A DNA stretch of 64,000 nt, from NCBI GenBank assembly GCA_023053545.1, contig JAKZAN010000005.1, positions 5,766,001-5,830,000 on the forward strand, written 5' to 3'. Made by a program: the position numbers and the translations under genes. This DNA is from Lepidurus packardi (lineage: Eukaryota; Arthropoda; Branchiopoda; Notostraca; Triopsidae). The notes below the pieces were generated by a model, which saw only the letters and a program-made list of their open reading frames with translations, ran no database searches and was not told the DNA's origin. Positions 48,593-60,544 of this stretch are shown one piece after another. Positions within the stretch are counted from its first letter, which is position 1. Every line of letters starts with the position of its first letter.

Positions 48593-50076
48593 TTACTTTC
48601 GACGACCGGATTGTTTGGAGGCATCCATCTGGTTCTTGGCATTGAGTACGTGTTTGGGCACGTGACGATGTCTGGCGATGCGTTTAATAGCCGGATGTTG
48701 GCTGAACTTGTCTTTTAATTTAGCATCCACTTCTAATGCGCGCCTTTCGCGGTCTCTTAGAACTCCCATTTTCTCTGAAGCCCTGGCTTTCCACATACGG
48801 ATGTTCATCTCGTCAGAACCCGAGAAAATATACTTGTCGTCCCCAGACCACGTGACACAGCTCAAGCGTTGCATACGTTTCGTATGATAAATATCTCTGG
48901 AATGGCCCTTCACAAAACATTATCACGTGCTGCAAGTTTTCTTTCTATTGAGTTACTTGATCCACTGGGAAGATTCGAATGGTCTTATCGTAACTTCCAG
49001 ATACGAATTCTTTGCCCGTAGGGGAGTAGTCCAGATCTAAAACGGCTGAGGTATGATCCATATGAACGTTTAACGGGAAATTGAGCTTGCGAATGTCGAA
49101 CGAATAAAGACTGATAAATTATTTATAATAATTATTCTAGAGCTTCTTTTATAAGACTACAAAATTACTTGAAATCTTCGTTGGCAACTGTGAATACAAA
49201 AGCTTCCATTGGATTCCAGCACAAGCTGTTACTTCGCATTCTTAAGACGACTTTACGGACTGGACCTGAATTCCTAACGTCATAGAGCATGATACTACGG
49301 TCGCTTGCACATGCGCCGAGTAAATCTACTTCCACGGGGTTGAATTTGACGCTTGATAGACTGTCCACGCCCCACTGATAGGTTTGGAGCGGTTCAGCGC
49401 GAGTCTCTTCCCAAACCTGACAGACTTCGCCGCAAGTGGCGAAAAGAGGTTTTTTGCGATGATGAGTGATACCAGTCAGGATAGTTTTGGAGATGATGGT
49501 ATTTTGGGGCTCTTCCCAGTCTGCTGCGTCATCAGAGGCCTTGCAGCTCCATTGTTTGATGAGTTTATCGTCACCTACCGTCAAAAGACGCTGGCAATCC
49601 CCTGTAAAGCATAAGGCGCGAAGGTAACCGTTGTGGGCTTGGACTGAACGAAGTTGTTTCCTATGAGCCACATCCCACAGTTTTAGCTATAAAGGGTACA
49701 TGCTTATTACGAAAACCAAAGTACTTAGAGTTCAGAGGTATACTTCTCCATTGTAGGAACCGCTGAATAACCAGGATAACTGCTTAGGATGCTTAGTTAG
49801 AAGTGAAACTCCGTCTCGGTGACCTGACAAGCTGCAGATGAAAGGCTTGGCAAAAACACGTTCAAGTTTCACAGCATTGAGAGCTCGTGTATATTCCCTG
49901 GGTGTTTCCAAAGGATGTAAAGCTGGATCGTAGTTCCTTGGAACTTAAAAAAATAATGTGTGGTAACATAATAAGAGTAGAACAACGCAATTTGAAAATA
50001 ATTTACCTTTATGAATATCATGTTTTGTTTCTCTGAGATATTCATCAGGATTTCTAGTTAGCATTTTCACCTTCAT
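48593..50076 (-). CDS. DCAF13: DDB1- and CUL4-associated factor 13 (DCAF13/Sof1), WD-repeat protein
   Basis: Nucleolar WD40 protein of the small-subunit processome (18S rRNA maturation). It is also a CRL4 substrate receptor in animals. Five minus-strand exons join in phase to 418 aa: 50076-50007, 49943-49744, 49686-49169, 49110-48957, 48907-48593. The start MKVKMLTRNPDEYLRETK and VPRNYDPALHPLETPREYTR match DCAF13. LSGHRDGVSLLTKHPKQLSW opens the first WD repeat. Further repeats include VGDDKLIKQW, SSVKFNPVEVDLLGACASDR, CWNPMEAFVFTVANED, LDYSPTGKEFVSGSYDKTIR and SGSDEMNIRMWKA. The Sof1 tail has HPAIKRIARHRHVPKHV. Length is slightly under the human 445 aa. An upstream ATG in the same frame (50154) is not conserved, so I chose 50076. 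Confidence 0.95.
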
Positions 50077-50904
50077 TTTCGTATTTTTGTTAACTGCACA
50101 GCGTGCTAAACGAAAAAGCGTTGTATTGTTGAGCTGGGCATAGTTGCTAAGCAACTTGGCAAGTCAGCGCCACTACGAGCAGAGTAACTGTGAAGCGGCA
50201 AACTTGAACATCTCAAATTATTTCCGAAAGCGAATAGAACAAAAAGATCTTCAATGTTAAGATTTTTCGATATTTCTTACACAAATACTTAAGTCATACA
50301 AAATGCATTTATACACACTTAACCAAGTTTTTTGTGAAAATTGTATACAAAAGGTATATGCAAAAAGTGTCAAGATGGGCGTGATTTCTCTTTTGAGCTG
50401 GGGTCTCATCTTTTCGAGCAAAATCGTGCTACATTTTATACTATAGTGATAGGAATTTTAATCAATAAAATTAACTGTCTAATTAATTAACTGGAAGCGA
50501 GATTCAGTTAATTTTTAGTTATTTTTAAGCTTTTGTTCGTTTGTTCTATTTGTTTGTTCTATTTTAGTTATTCAGTTATTTTTATTTGAGGAGAGTTAGC
50601 TCCGACTGCAGAAATAAACGGAACCGTGTAGGTATCAATGGCTGTGATTGAAGTGCTCTTGAACAGTTTACATGAAAATCAAAGAAAGGTTACCGTTAGC
50701 AAATGCGGACGACTAGGAAATGCGATCCGTAGTATTTGGAACTGAGAACAGCAGCTTGGAACCGAAATTTTAACGACCAGAACGGGGAACTTGTTTACAA
50801 AAAGCTTGAAAACTTTTTTGGCAGAAAACTAAGTCTCGCAAGTAATTGTACAAGATACTTATCAAGTAACAAATATATAACGTTATTTTAGGAGTGGCAC
50901 GTAG
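50077..50904. other. Intergenic, divergent DCAF13 and PIGH promoters
   Basis: An 828-bp AT-rich gap between two genes that read apart. It should hold both promoters. Short TTTGTTC and TTATTTTTA words repeat locally at 50.5-50.6 kb. Nothing coding is seen. Confidence 0.55.
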
Positions 50905-51664
50905 ATGAGATGTTCAACATCACCGAATGCTATGAAAAAAAATGCGTTTACCGCATGCTACAAGAATATCCACGGTGAGGAAATAACTTGCAGCATTAAA
51001 ACTTCTTCCAGTCAGTTACTATGCCAAGAAATCGCCATCGATTCACCTCCCTTCAGAATAAAGCCTTGGCTTTCCCTCACTGCAATATTCACTGCTATAT
51101 TCGTACACTGTGGCGTTCATACGAAAGATTCCACATCACTCTGCTTTGTCTCCTTAATATTGCTCCTTACTTTAATCTCCAAGGCTCACAACAAAGTCAG
51201 GCGAGGTATAATCACGTATCGAAAAAAGGTTTTACTCCAAAATACATTAAACGTTACGTAGAATCAGTTCTCGTAATAACTTCCCTCGGGATGCAGTTAA
51301 CCACAACCTTCGTTTTTGGTCGCCAAATATCTCAATTTATTGCCTGGGAAAACGTCAAAGATGTAGTCATTAACGAGGCTGTAACCATGGTATTTACTTA
51401 CAACACCTTCCCAATTACAAAAGAATTATTCTTATGACATTCTTTAATTTTTCAGCATCAGGTTTTATTTTATCTCGTCGTACTCCTACAAGAAAACGAT
51501 AAACTTACTTTGATTCCACTATTCCAAGTAAATTTTCGTATAAACAAAACTTAAACTTCAGTATTTTCTTTAAACAAATAAATTCTCCTTCCCAGTCGTC
51601 ATTTCCCAGACTCAATTGCCTAGAACGTATCTATCAACATATCCAACCCACCTTGGCAAGGTAG
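50905..51664 (+). CDS. PIGH: PIG-H, GPI-GlcNAc transferase subunit H
   Basis: Subunit of the ER-membrane complex (with PIG-A, C, P, Q, Y and DPM2) that adds GlcNAc to phosphatidylinositol, the first step of GPI anchor synthesis. Four exons join in phase to 189 aa, against 188 in human: 50905-51205, 51262-51389, 51456-51527, 51596-51664. A hydrophobic hairpin (about residues 55-92, with LSLTAIFTAIFVHCGV and SLCFVSLILLLTLIS) precedes the PIG-H domain: ESVLVITSLGMQLTTTF, VKDVVINEAVTM, LFYLVVLLQ, and SFPRLNCLERIYQHIQ at the end. A 56-bp intron at 51206-51261 changes the genomic frame and could be mistaken for a frameshift. The stop is only 75 bp from the VPS39 stop on the other strand. The first of several in-frame Met codons was chosen. 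Confidence 0.9.
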
Positions 51665-51739
51665 TAACATCCCATTTCCTCAGTTCACGACTAGTCAGAA
51701 AGAAGCGGGGGAAAATTCAGGAAATGTGCGAATGTGCCA
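51665..51739. other. 75-bp gap between convergent PIGH and VPS39 stop codons
   Basis: There is no AATAAA on either strand in this gap. The first plus-strand AATAAA after PIGH is at about 51847, inside a VPS39 intron. A minus-strand AATAAA (TTTATT on plus) lies at about 51462, in PIGH exon 3. The messages therefore probably overlap in antisense. Confidence 0.6.
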
Positions 51740-54700
51740 TTATTTGACCAATTCGTCTTTACGGTCTTGACAAGAAAAATGGACAATATCTCCATTTGGA
51801 TATCGGATGAACGCACTGCCACAAAAACGAACAAAAGTTAGTGCAAAATAAAAAGTTGTTTTAAAAAAGATTACCTTTGACTCCCAAATCTTTTCTTACA
51901 AACGTGGCAAACGTTAAATTCAGTCATTGTGATTTTCTGGCTCTGATACCTAATTCGCTCTTCTTGTACCTATTTTTGGAAAAGAAGGTATATAAAATTA
52001 GAACCAGACGCATTTCAGTACATACTTGTAAATGTTCTGCGTATCGCAACCCACGGAGTAATTGTTGTTGTCGACGACAGGCAGCGCGAGCAACCAAACT
52101 TCGGGTCAAAAAGTCGCTAATTTGGGAAAGAGGAACTTGACTAGGTAAAACCGTCAAAGCCTGGACCACATCAATACACGACGCGTGTTCTTGCAAGAGC
52201 TTTAGGGCAGATTCCAAGTCGGGTTGTCGCAGTGGACGCGAAGGAGGAGCTAAACCTGGTAACGGAGGACAAGACTGCGGGTTTAAGAGCAATCTCAACA
52301 AGAAGAGATATACCTAAACCAATATGTATCGAATTAAAAAAAGAAATGAAATCGATTTTTAGAAGTGAGATAACTACTTCTTGATCGTTGGAATTATTAG
52401 CGTTGTAAAATCTATGGCAATAGGCTAACGCGGCTGAGTAATCTTGTAGGACGTTCATGAAAATTGCCAAAGCTTGCTCATGTTTTCCTAATTTGCCCAG
52501 TAAGGTAGCTCGCTCCTCGAATAGGGCTAAAAAATCCAAATAATTAAAACAAATGGGAACTATAATAACCATAAAAAAGAAGTATAAAAAATCCAAAAGA
52601 ACTATAAGAACTATAAAAAATCCCAACAATTAAAAGAAATGGGAACTAGAATAGGAAAAAGAAAAAGAAAGCAAATATCTACCATCGAAAGGGAAATGCA
52701 CCAAAACTGCCTCGGGAGTCACAAATTCAGAGTTATCCAAAAAAGATCTCAGTTTCTCCTTCCAGTGACTTATGTCTTGCGTTTTAGCAGAGCTACCCAA
52801 CAGCTGCATTACTTTTTCACGGTATTGCAGTGCAAGAGCATTATGGAATAACGGATTCGGGTCTTTCCATTGAAAAACTACATGTTCCTATATAGCAAAA
52901 TACATACTATAGCATGAAATTGGATTTGAAATCAAGTCGAACTAACCAAATAAGGCAAAGCCAATGCACGGTGGTTTCTCAACAGGAAGTCCAACACTCG
53001 AGGACGTGGAAGTTGTTCTACTTCGTGAATATCTTCGGCAAAGATTTTGAGGCCAGCTTCAGGATGATCTGTAAGAACCCAGCCCGCGAATTTCACAACC
53101 AAGTCCATATACTCTGGCCCTATAAAAAGATAGTTCTATTATGATTTCATGAGCGATCTTATTTGGACTATTGTTCTTAGAAGAAGATATCGTGTTACAA
53201 ATAATATGACACAAGAATGAAAAAGTAGATTCAAAACGCTTACCCAGATGCTGCAGGTAAGTAATTGTTGCTACGTAGCCTTGTTCTTGAGAACTTTGCA
53301 ACTCTTTCAGCTCTTCTAAAGCTTCTTGGTGCATTCCTCGGCTCTGGTAGAGTAAAATGAGCTCTGCATGCTTGTTGTAAGTTTGAAGAGCTTGCCTGGA
53401 CTCTTCCAAATGACAATGATTGTCTTTTAAGCGCAGTAAGGAAGCGACCAAGGCATCATTTGTCTATTAAACACACAAAAGTTTACTTAGTTTATAAATA
53501 GCAAAAAATTTCGCGCCTTTAACAGAGTTAAAGCTAACCTGGAGGTAACACTTGAGTAACGTTGTGTCTACAATCTGCAAAAGCTGCCTCTTAGACTTGA
53601 CGATAGCGTTGCCTTCAACTAAGGCTGCTGGGGTGCTTTTTTGCGGATTCAGATTGCCCATCAAATCATGTCTTACCTAATGAACACGATTAGTAGTCCC
53701 AATACAGCACAAGATATGAAAGAATGGCGCATATCCGAAAATACTTGTGTCAAGAATTCTATCAAAGCCAGCAAACCACTTTCTAGTTCTTTTCCCTTTA
53801 AAACTGGCAAATCTTCAGGATATTTTAGCTGCTTTCGAAACTCGGCAGGCAGCAAATCAGGGAAAAGGCCAATCACATGCGACGCATCTAAGAAACTTCA
53901 TTCAACTTCGTTACTTTTTAGATTTTGATACTGACCTGTGTTTAATTTAAGGAAAATCTTCATAGAATCCTGAAATTTCTTGTTGCGGAATAACTCGAAC
54001 GCATATAGACTCCGAATATGCTGTACTTGATGCGTCTTAATATCGGAAGGCTCTTCGGAGAGATTCTAGTAAATTAAAGTTCATAACTGTACCTAATTTC
54101 TTGTAAACTAGTAGATTGTGTACCGCTAAAAGGATGGCTAATTCAAAATGCTTTTCTTGCAATAATGGTGCCAGCTGCTTATGAACGGGTACTTGTTGCA
54201 AAGCCCAAACATGAGACGGTGAAGCACAGTACATTAAACCGTGCCTGGATGGAACAGAGCACAAGAAACGTCCTCGAGGCAACTCCAAGCGCTGGATCAG
54301 TAAACGAGGTTCCAGTGACCGAATTTCAACGTAGCTGGGTAGTACAGCAACCAAGTAAGGAGTGTCTTGGACTAACAGCACACGGAAATAATAGTTAATT
54401 CTTCCAAAAAATTACAGTAAAGCAACTACCGATTTCTAGGGGTGGTTCTGACCAAGTAATGCCCGTTTTGCGCAAAGGACTACCTTCAGCGTCCACGAAT
54501 ATGATTTGATCATCGCGTCCAACGGCAAAACAGTCTTCTTTTTCTTTAGTGATTTTTTCCCAATTTTTCTCGAAGGAAGTCTCGTGTTCTCGTTCGATTT
54601 GAAGCAACGCAATAACAGGTTCAGGTTGTCGGCCCGTAGGAAATAAATCTTTCTGCTCTGCGCCAGCGTCCAACTAGAGACAATTAATTCATCACGAGGT

Positions 54701-55475
54701 TTTCATGAAATTCGTAATGTCATTTACTTTAACTAAAGCGTACTCGCCGCGGAAACCGAGACAGAGCGTTTCTTGGATCCAGGACAGGGCTTTTGGTGTG
54801 TCTGGAATGGTCAAATCTTGGCCTAATTCGTGAAATTCTCGGTTTTTCCAATAGTAGAGCTGTAACTTGCGTTTTACACATACACAAAGTCGTACTGTAA
54901 CAGCTGTCTCGCCTGTTAGGGATACTACTTTCTAACAGATAATAACACATTTTAATTAAGTGGACAGTTTTATCGAATGAAAGTACTTTAACGTCTAGAG
55001 CAAATAATGTAGCTCCTCTCGATTTCTGTATGGTCGTAATTAAGGGGAAGTTGAAAATAGACAGATCATGAACACTTATGACGTTGTCTAATACAAAAAG
55101 GTAATAAAATTAAATTAAGTAATCATAAATCAATAAAAGTAATGGTTATACCTGACAGACTTATAAGGATTTGATGTTCAGGGACAACTTGAAGCTGTAC
55201 AATAGGTTTCTTAGAAAAGTATTTGTTGGAACCATTTAGCTGAACTTCACATTTCGTGGACGAACTCAGCAAAGGAGAGGATACCCCTTGCAAAACACTG
55301 TACATAAGCAGGTGACCTTGTTTGGTCCCCACAAGCAAGCGATCATCTAAAATGTAGTCAAATTTTTAATTTCAGCTTTATAAACTCATTTATTATATTT
55401 ACCGTAAGCACAAATACATTCTATTTGCAAGGGTAATTTTTCTAAAATTGGGGTTGCTTCGAACGCCTCATGCAT
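51740..55475 (-). CDS. VPS39: VPS39/Vam6, HOPS tethering complex subunit
   Basis: Cytosolic subunit of HOPS, which binds Rab7 and tethers late endosomes and lysosomes. Sixteen minus-strand exons join in phase to 893 aa (human 886): 55475-55403, 55346-55152, 55087-54987, 54931-54728, 54673-54430, 54371-54124, 54065-53936, 53887-53745, 53676-53539, 53463-53244, 53119-52947, 52887-52683, 52526-52378, 52313-52026, 51969-51875, 51815-51740. The N-terminal CNH-like beta-propeller starts MHEAFEATPILEKLPLQIE and includes DDRLLVGTKQGHLLMYS and YLVAVLPSYVEIRSLEPRLL. Then come a helical clathrin-repeat region (VIGLFPDLLPAEFRKQLKYP, LLRLKDNHCHLEES) and LFEERATLLGKLGKHEQAL. The C-terminal zinc finger has CHVCKKRFGSQSAFIRYPNG and HFSC. 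All introns are 48-156 bp. Exon 6 ends at the GCG|GTACAC donor, which keeps the frame; the longer open frame past it does not. Confidence 0.96.
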
Positions 55476-55540
55476 GTTTATTTACGTACCTATCTCACAG
55501 CAAACCACCTATGCGCACACTTTGGAACTAGTAAATTATT

Positions 55541-57720
55541 GTCTAGATTTGGACTGGCGTGAATTTCGTCGTGTTGTTGGTGTTGGTCTGAATGCCTTGG
55601 TCTCGATTTTAAACACAGGGTGGAAATTAATGTAAGCGGAACTAACCGTATTTTCAAGTTTACTTAGTTCCATTTTGCAATACCCAAGTGACCCCTTCAC
55701 TTTCGAATCCTAGGGCCATTTTAACGCTTATAGGTTTAGTTTATTTGATAGGAATTTTACTTATGAAGTGGAAGGCGCTGTTTCGCGAAAAATGTAAAAA
55801 TATCCTAGGAGGTACCTTCTTTCACTGCTCTGTCTATGCAAGTGTCGAGGAATTTTAGTATTAATCCAACATGAATTGCAAATGGAAGTGAAAACCGTGC
55901 CATCAAAAATACCTTCGATCATTGTTGATTATTGTATACATAAATAATAACTATCACTTTTTATGTAATTCTCTTCTTTTTATAACTATAGATCAAATGA
56001 TAATCCGAGTCAACACCGGTCTTCGAGACCGGTCTTTGGTCTCGATGATTTTTGGTGGGTGTTGTCTTGGTGTTGGTCTCGAAAGTTGCGGTGTTGGTGT
56101 CGTCTTGGTACTGAAAACTTGCGACCCGTCTCGGTCTGGTCTCGAGAAAAGTCGGTCTTGTACCATCCCTGACTTTATGCAACGGTTATAAGCTTCACAA
56201 GGCTTGAGTTTTTCTTGTACTCATCAGCTTGCTCTTTCGTTACCTGCTTAGACAAGATTCAGCAGATATCGGACAATCGTTCAGAGAACAGTGAAACGCT
56301 AGAAGCTCTCCAAGCCAGGTCTTGCATTCCGCTTTTGTCATTGGAAGATTTTCACCAAGACGCCAAATTTGTCGGTGACACAGAAGACCCAACTCATCAA
56401 GTCGAATGGTGTCCGGACGAGTTAGAAAACTGGTTTTGTTTACGTTGTTGGAAAAAAATTTCGTAAAATTTTTCAGCACCGTGATTAGTAGTTTGTAAGT
56501 CACGTAATGGTCAGTGTACGCCAGCATCATTTCGTGTACATCGAGGAAACGGCGTACAGTAAGCGGCCTTCATGTGGAAGCCAAATAGTCCCGAGTGAAG
56601 CCTTTGTTTAGTATCTTTCGAGATGAGTCGGTTTTTCAGGAAACTTTTAATGAGCGAGGGTTTGTAGTGCTATTGTTTCTAAACTTGATTTATCTGAATT
56701 GACCAGGGATGTTATCAAGACCGACTTTCTCGAGACCGAGACAAGACCGAGACCAGAAAAAAGTTCCCGAGACCGAGACAATACCAAGACCGCAAGTTTC
56801 GAGACCAAGACAATACCGATCAAAAACCATCGAGACCAAAGACCGGTCTCGAGACCAAGACCGGTCTCGAAATTCTAATCTGTCTTGCACTTGTTTCGGA
56901 CAAGAAAAAACAACAGATTTTTAGCCGTAAAGTTATTATATTAGTAATTATTAAAACATTATCAACATTTCGTGTCGTCCACGATAACTACTTTCACTAT
57001 GAGTTTTACCTAACTAACTACTACGAGTTTTATTAGCACAAATATTACTATTTGACTTATTTACCGATGCAATCATTAACATTGATAAAGTTCGTCAGAC
57101 ATTTGAGCTCTGTTTGGTCTCATCAATAATCCGCTTCGTGCCAGAAGTATCTCGAAAATCTTTCTGAGTTGCACAAAACTTGCACGTCGCCACCCACTTT
57201 TGCCGTGAAGTGTCCCAATAGTGCAAGTCTTTAAAACCGAACTCAACGACAGCGGAAACTTTTGCTGGAACAATCTTACACTCCATTTCCGATTGGCATT
57301 GAATTCAAACTAAACTTTCTCAACGCGTTGAATGATTTGTTTATAGTAGTGAAAGTTCACCGTGGCCTTAAGTCAGTTCCACAGAATTCCGCGAAAATAG
57401 CTTTCACGGCATAGCTCTAAATCCGTTCAAAATGAACACCCCGTTTTAAGTCGTAGGATTGGAAAGGTAGAAAGGGCCAATTTGGCCTTGCAAAACGGAA
57501 CTAAATTATTTTGAAATTACAGTGAGTTCCGCTTACATAAAAATTTCACTCATCGTTTAAAATCGAGACCAAGACATCGATACCAAGACCAAGACCGGGT
57601 AATTTTTTTAAGACCAAGACCGACACCAAGATCAGAAAAAAAAATCGAGACACGACCGAGACCTACCTGGCGTCGAGACCGGTCTTAAGACCAAGACCAG
57701 GTCTCGAGAACACAACCCTG
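55541..57720. mobile_element. Decayed DNA transposon with long inverted repeats rich in GAGACC/GGTCTC
   Basis: Two nested inverted-repeat pairs are visible by eye. The outer pair is about 55560-55740 against about 57420-57600: a shared AGTTCCGCTTACAT/ATGTAAGCGGAACT core, TTTTGCAA, and more beyond. The inner pair is about 56015-56175 against about 56703-56877, both built from GAGACCAAGACC-like units and ending in CATCCCTG/CAGGGATG. The right end at 57719 also ends ACAACCCTGG. The inside holds only short broken frames plus a BED-finger remnant at 57098-57286. It could be one element with long inverted ends, or two inverted insertions of one family. The BED remnant points to hAT. Confidence 0.65.
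57098..57286 (-). pseudogene. BED-type zinc-finger remnant of a transposase
   Basis: A 63-codon minus-strand frame reads FGFKDLHYWDTSRQKWVATC and then KFCATQKDFRDTSGT. This fits the first half of the BED finger (aromatic residues, W near the second beta strand, C-x2-C, then D-x2-GT) found at the N-terminus of hAT transposases. The second half with the His pair is missing and the frame ends soon after. It is a fragment inside the repeat-rich element. Confidence 0.5.
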
Positions 57721-58818
57721 GAATTGACATGCAAAACTTTTCCAGTTACATATATTTTTTTTTAAATTTGTTCGTTCGAGTTAGGATTTTCTATACAATA
57801 AAAGGAGAAAATGTAGCCGTAAGCAGAAAGGGTCATAGCTAAACGTATAAAAAAAATAAAGACTTGCAAAAGTAAGTAACATTTAGGAAGAGTTATGAAT
57901 GAGTAGCTATGTAACTTAAATGTAGCCTATAAGATAAGTTAAAAGATAAACCTGAACTATTTGTAATTTTATGACAACTCGTATATAAGCATACGTTTAT
58001 TATCACAACATATGTACACGTCAATTATATTGTATATAGGCAGGAACCTTTATATTACCATACCTATGTATGTTTAGGTTGCAAAGTAGATTCTTTCTCG
58101 TAGTGAAATCTGGGTAAAGTCTATAATGTAACTATGTGTTGTGCTTTGACCTGGTTATTTAAGCTTTTCTTTTTCAACTCAAGTAGTTCAGAGCAACTGA
58201 TTTTAAATTTCGCGCTTTGTAAAGCAGTGGTGACGCCTGGACTTGCTCTATGCCTTTGGAACAGGACTAGGAGGGCCAAGCCAGACTAGAACGAATCAAC
58301 AGAAGGCCGCCTACGGCCGCCCATAATCTTTTAAGGGACCAATAGCATTTCTAGTCAGAAATGTCTCTCTCATTGGCTAAGCGCCAACGAAATTTACAGG
58401 GTGCTTACACCCTATTAAACATTACGTCACAAGGACGACGGACCCCAGACATTACACTAAAACAGACACTAAAATAATCGCTAGCACTAGGGAAGGCCTG
58501 TGCAAGAATATTAAGCTCGACAAGCTAAGCATTTTAGAGTGATCTTGTCACAATTTAGAGTTGTTCTTGTCATATACAATTTCCGCAAAATAATAGGAAA
58601 ACAAAAACTTCGCAAGCTAATTCGTTGTTAAAAATTACCACACCGACAGAAGTGTACTATTTTTGTAAACTCGTCAGCTTAAACAGTTTCATTGTGAAGT
58701 TCACATTTAAAGCCCATTACATTAAAAAACAAAGACAGTAAATAGTTAGAGATGCACTCGAAAAGTTTTCGTTACACCAGTAGGGCAAACGAAACACTGG
58801 GAACACCACTGGCTATAG
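57721..58818. other. Non-coding, AT-rich
   Basis: No coding exon is recognised. A GC-rich patch at 58.3 kb contains the local near-palindrome GGCCGCCTACGGCCGCC. It may belong to decayed mobile DNA, but I cannot assign it. Confidence 0.45.
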
Positions 58819-58828
58819 CTATCTAGCC

Positions 58829-59019
58829 CTAGAGCGATTTTTTACAGTCAGTGCAAAATGTGTGACCACACGGAAGGAATACTGTATTGGGCTCGTTTTT
58901 GTCGCGCAAACGGGACAAAGGGTTACAGGTGTTTCGAGCTTTATCATAGGTTCGTGTTCATTGATGGCTGGGTCTGCATCAACATACGGTCTCGGTGTCG
59001 AATTCGACGACAACGACAA
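58829..59019 (-). pseudogene. Frame-broken RING-finger fragment
   Basis: On the minus strand one frame shows LCPVCATK (first C-x2-C pair). A neighbouring frame shows NTVFLPCGHTFCTDCKKSL and then a stop at 58829-58831. Together they look like a C-terminal C3HC4 RING finger, but the halves lie in different frames a few codons apart with no splice signals between. This could be a small indel in a pseudogene, a gene captured by a mobile element, or an assembly error. The upstream part is Ser/Pro-rich with no other domain. Confidence 0.4.
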
Positions 59020-59059
59020 GGTGGGTCCCTCGTCAAGCTCCTTGTCATAGTGCCGTGCC

Positions 59060-60540
59060 TACTTCAATTAAAATAAGTTATAAGCTATTTCTTAATATTA
59101 CAAAATATATACAATGCCATGAATAGCAATGCGTGATACATGCTCGAAGCAGCCAGGGGGTAGGCCCGGCAGGCCCAGGCATACCCCGAAAAGCTGGACT
59201 AGCTGGCCCCCCGCAAATAAAAATTTAGTTGAATTGAGGCAAATTGAGGGGCGTTTGAGTGTACAGGCCTACCCCGAAACAAATTCCTAGCTGCGTCCCT
59301 GTGCTCGAAGAGGCTTGAAGCCAGTTCTTGGGAGCGGTATAGCTTCAGCCGACCGCTAATTGTTGCGTCATCGTTGCAATCCAAGTTCTTCGAGCGCCTT
59401 TGACTAGCCGGTTATGGCCGCTGAATTTAATTATTGCTTCGTGCCGCATTACAATCCTAGACGGGGTTATGTTACATGTGTTGCAGAGAGGTGTCCTAAA
59501 AGAGAGATATACAAACCAATCAATTTAGTTGATAAATGATTCATTAAAGTAAAGAAGTGAAAAATAAATACTTATAAAAAATTTAAGAAATTGTGCTGGC
59601 TGCTTCCGCAGCATTCGTTGAACCAACTGTGGAGCGACTCAAGATCGTTATTAGTTCATTGGCCCTCCCTTAAACAGAAAATCGGCGCAGCCCTTGCACG
59701 GTAAACCAATACCTTCGGATGTATTCAAAAGGGCCAGTAATTATTGCAGTTTTCACTTCGGCTGTTTCTTCCGCAGCATTTCTTATTTCCGCTGAATAGC
59801 CTGAAAAACAAAAATACACATAGAAACAGCAGTCAGTTTAATGTAAATCTAATAAAATTTGAAGTATATAGTAGAAAACGAAAGTAGAAAAGTAGCCGGA
59901 ATCAATCGTAAGCTTGATCTGTTGGTGCAAAGCAAGATAAATTAACATCTTGAGAATCTTCTTAACAGGTGAGCGGGTTTCATACGGAATCGTTAGCCCA
60001 TGCTCATATACGCCTTTAATAGATTGCCTGAAATAATCCAATGAAAATATAAGTGTGGAGTTACATATTGTTGTGTGACGTTAATAAAAATTGGAAGTAA
60101 ACCTATTCGTAGGTGGAATGGTTATTCTGGTATTGAAAATTGTCATGCGTTTTAATCTATCAATTCTTTGCTCTCTACGATAAAAAAATGTGGCCTTTCA
60201 AAAGCAGTGGCCCAAAGGAACTGTGTTACTGCTACGCCTGGTTCAACAGCATGACAAAATTTGATTCGAAATTTCTAATTCTGTGTGATTTATAATGAAA
60301 TTGTATTGTGATAGTAATGCATGGAGGTATAAATCTAGGGAATGGTCAACGTCTTTTTTTAATTTCCTTACATATTTTACATTGTGTTCCAAGTTTTGAA
60401 AATTGTAAACAAATCATATATCGAAATAAGTCGCAGACAGTTCCGTACGTTTCATTATTAAGATATTTAAAAAATGAATTATCTCTTTCTGTTTTTTGAT
60501 CATTTGTTCTCCGTTTATGAAGTTACGACAAGAAACTGCG
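59060..60540. other. Non-coding, repeat-like
   Basis: No gene is recognised. Minus-strand frames of 61-67 codons at 59.2 and 59.9 kb show no domain. The words GGCCCAGGCATACCCCGAAA and CCTACCCCGAAACA at 59.17-59.28 kb suggest mobile-element debris. Confidence 0.4.
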
Positions 60541-60544
60541 TTAT

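Noticed and set aside
54066..54123. Continuation of VPS39 exon 6 to a donor at 54093
   Set aside because: That donor leaves phase 1, which does not fit exon 7. The GCG|GTACAC donor at 54124 keeps frame and matches the family.
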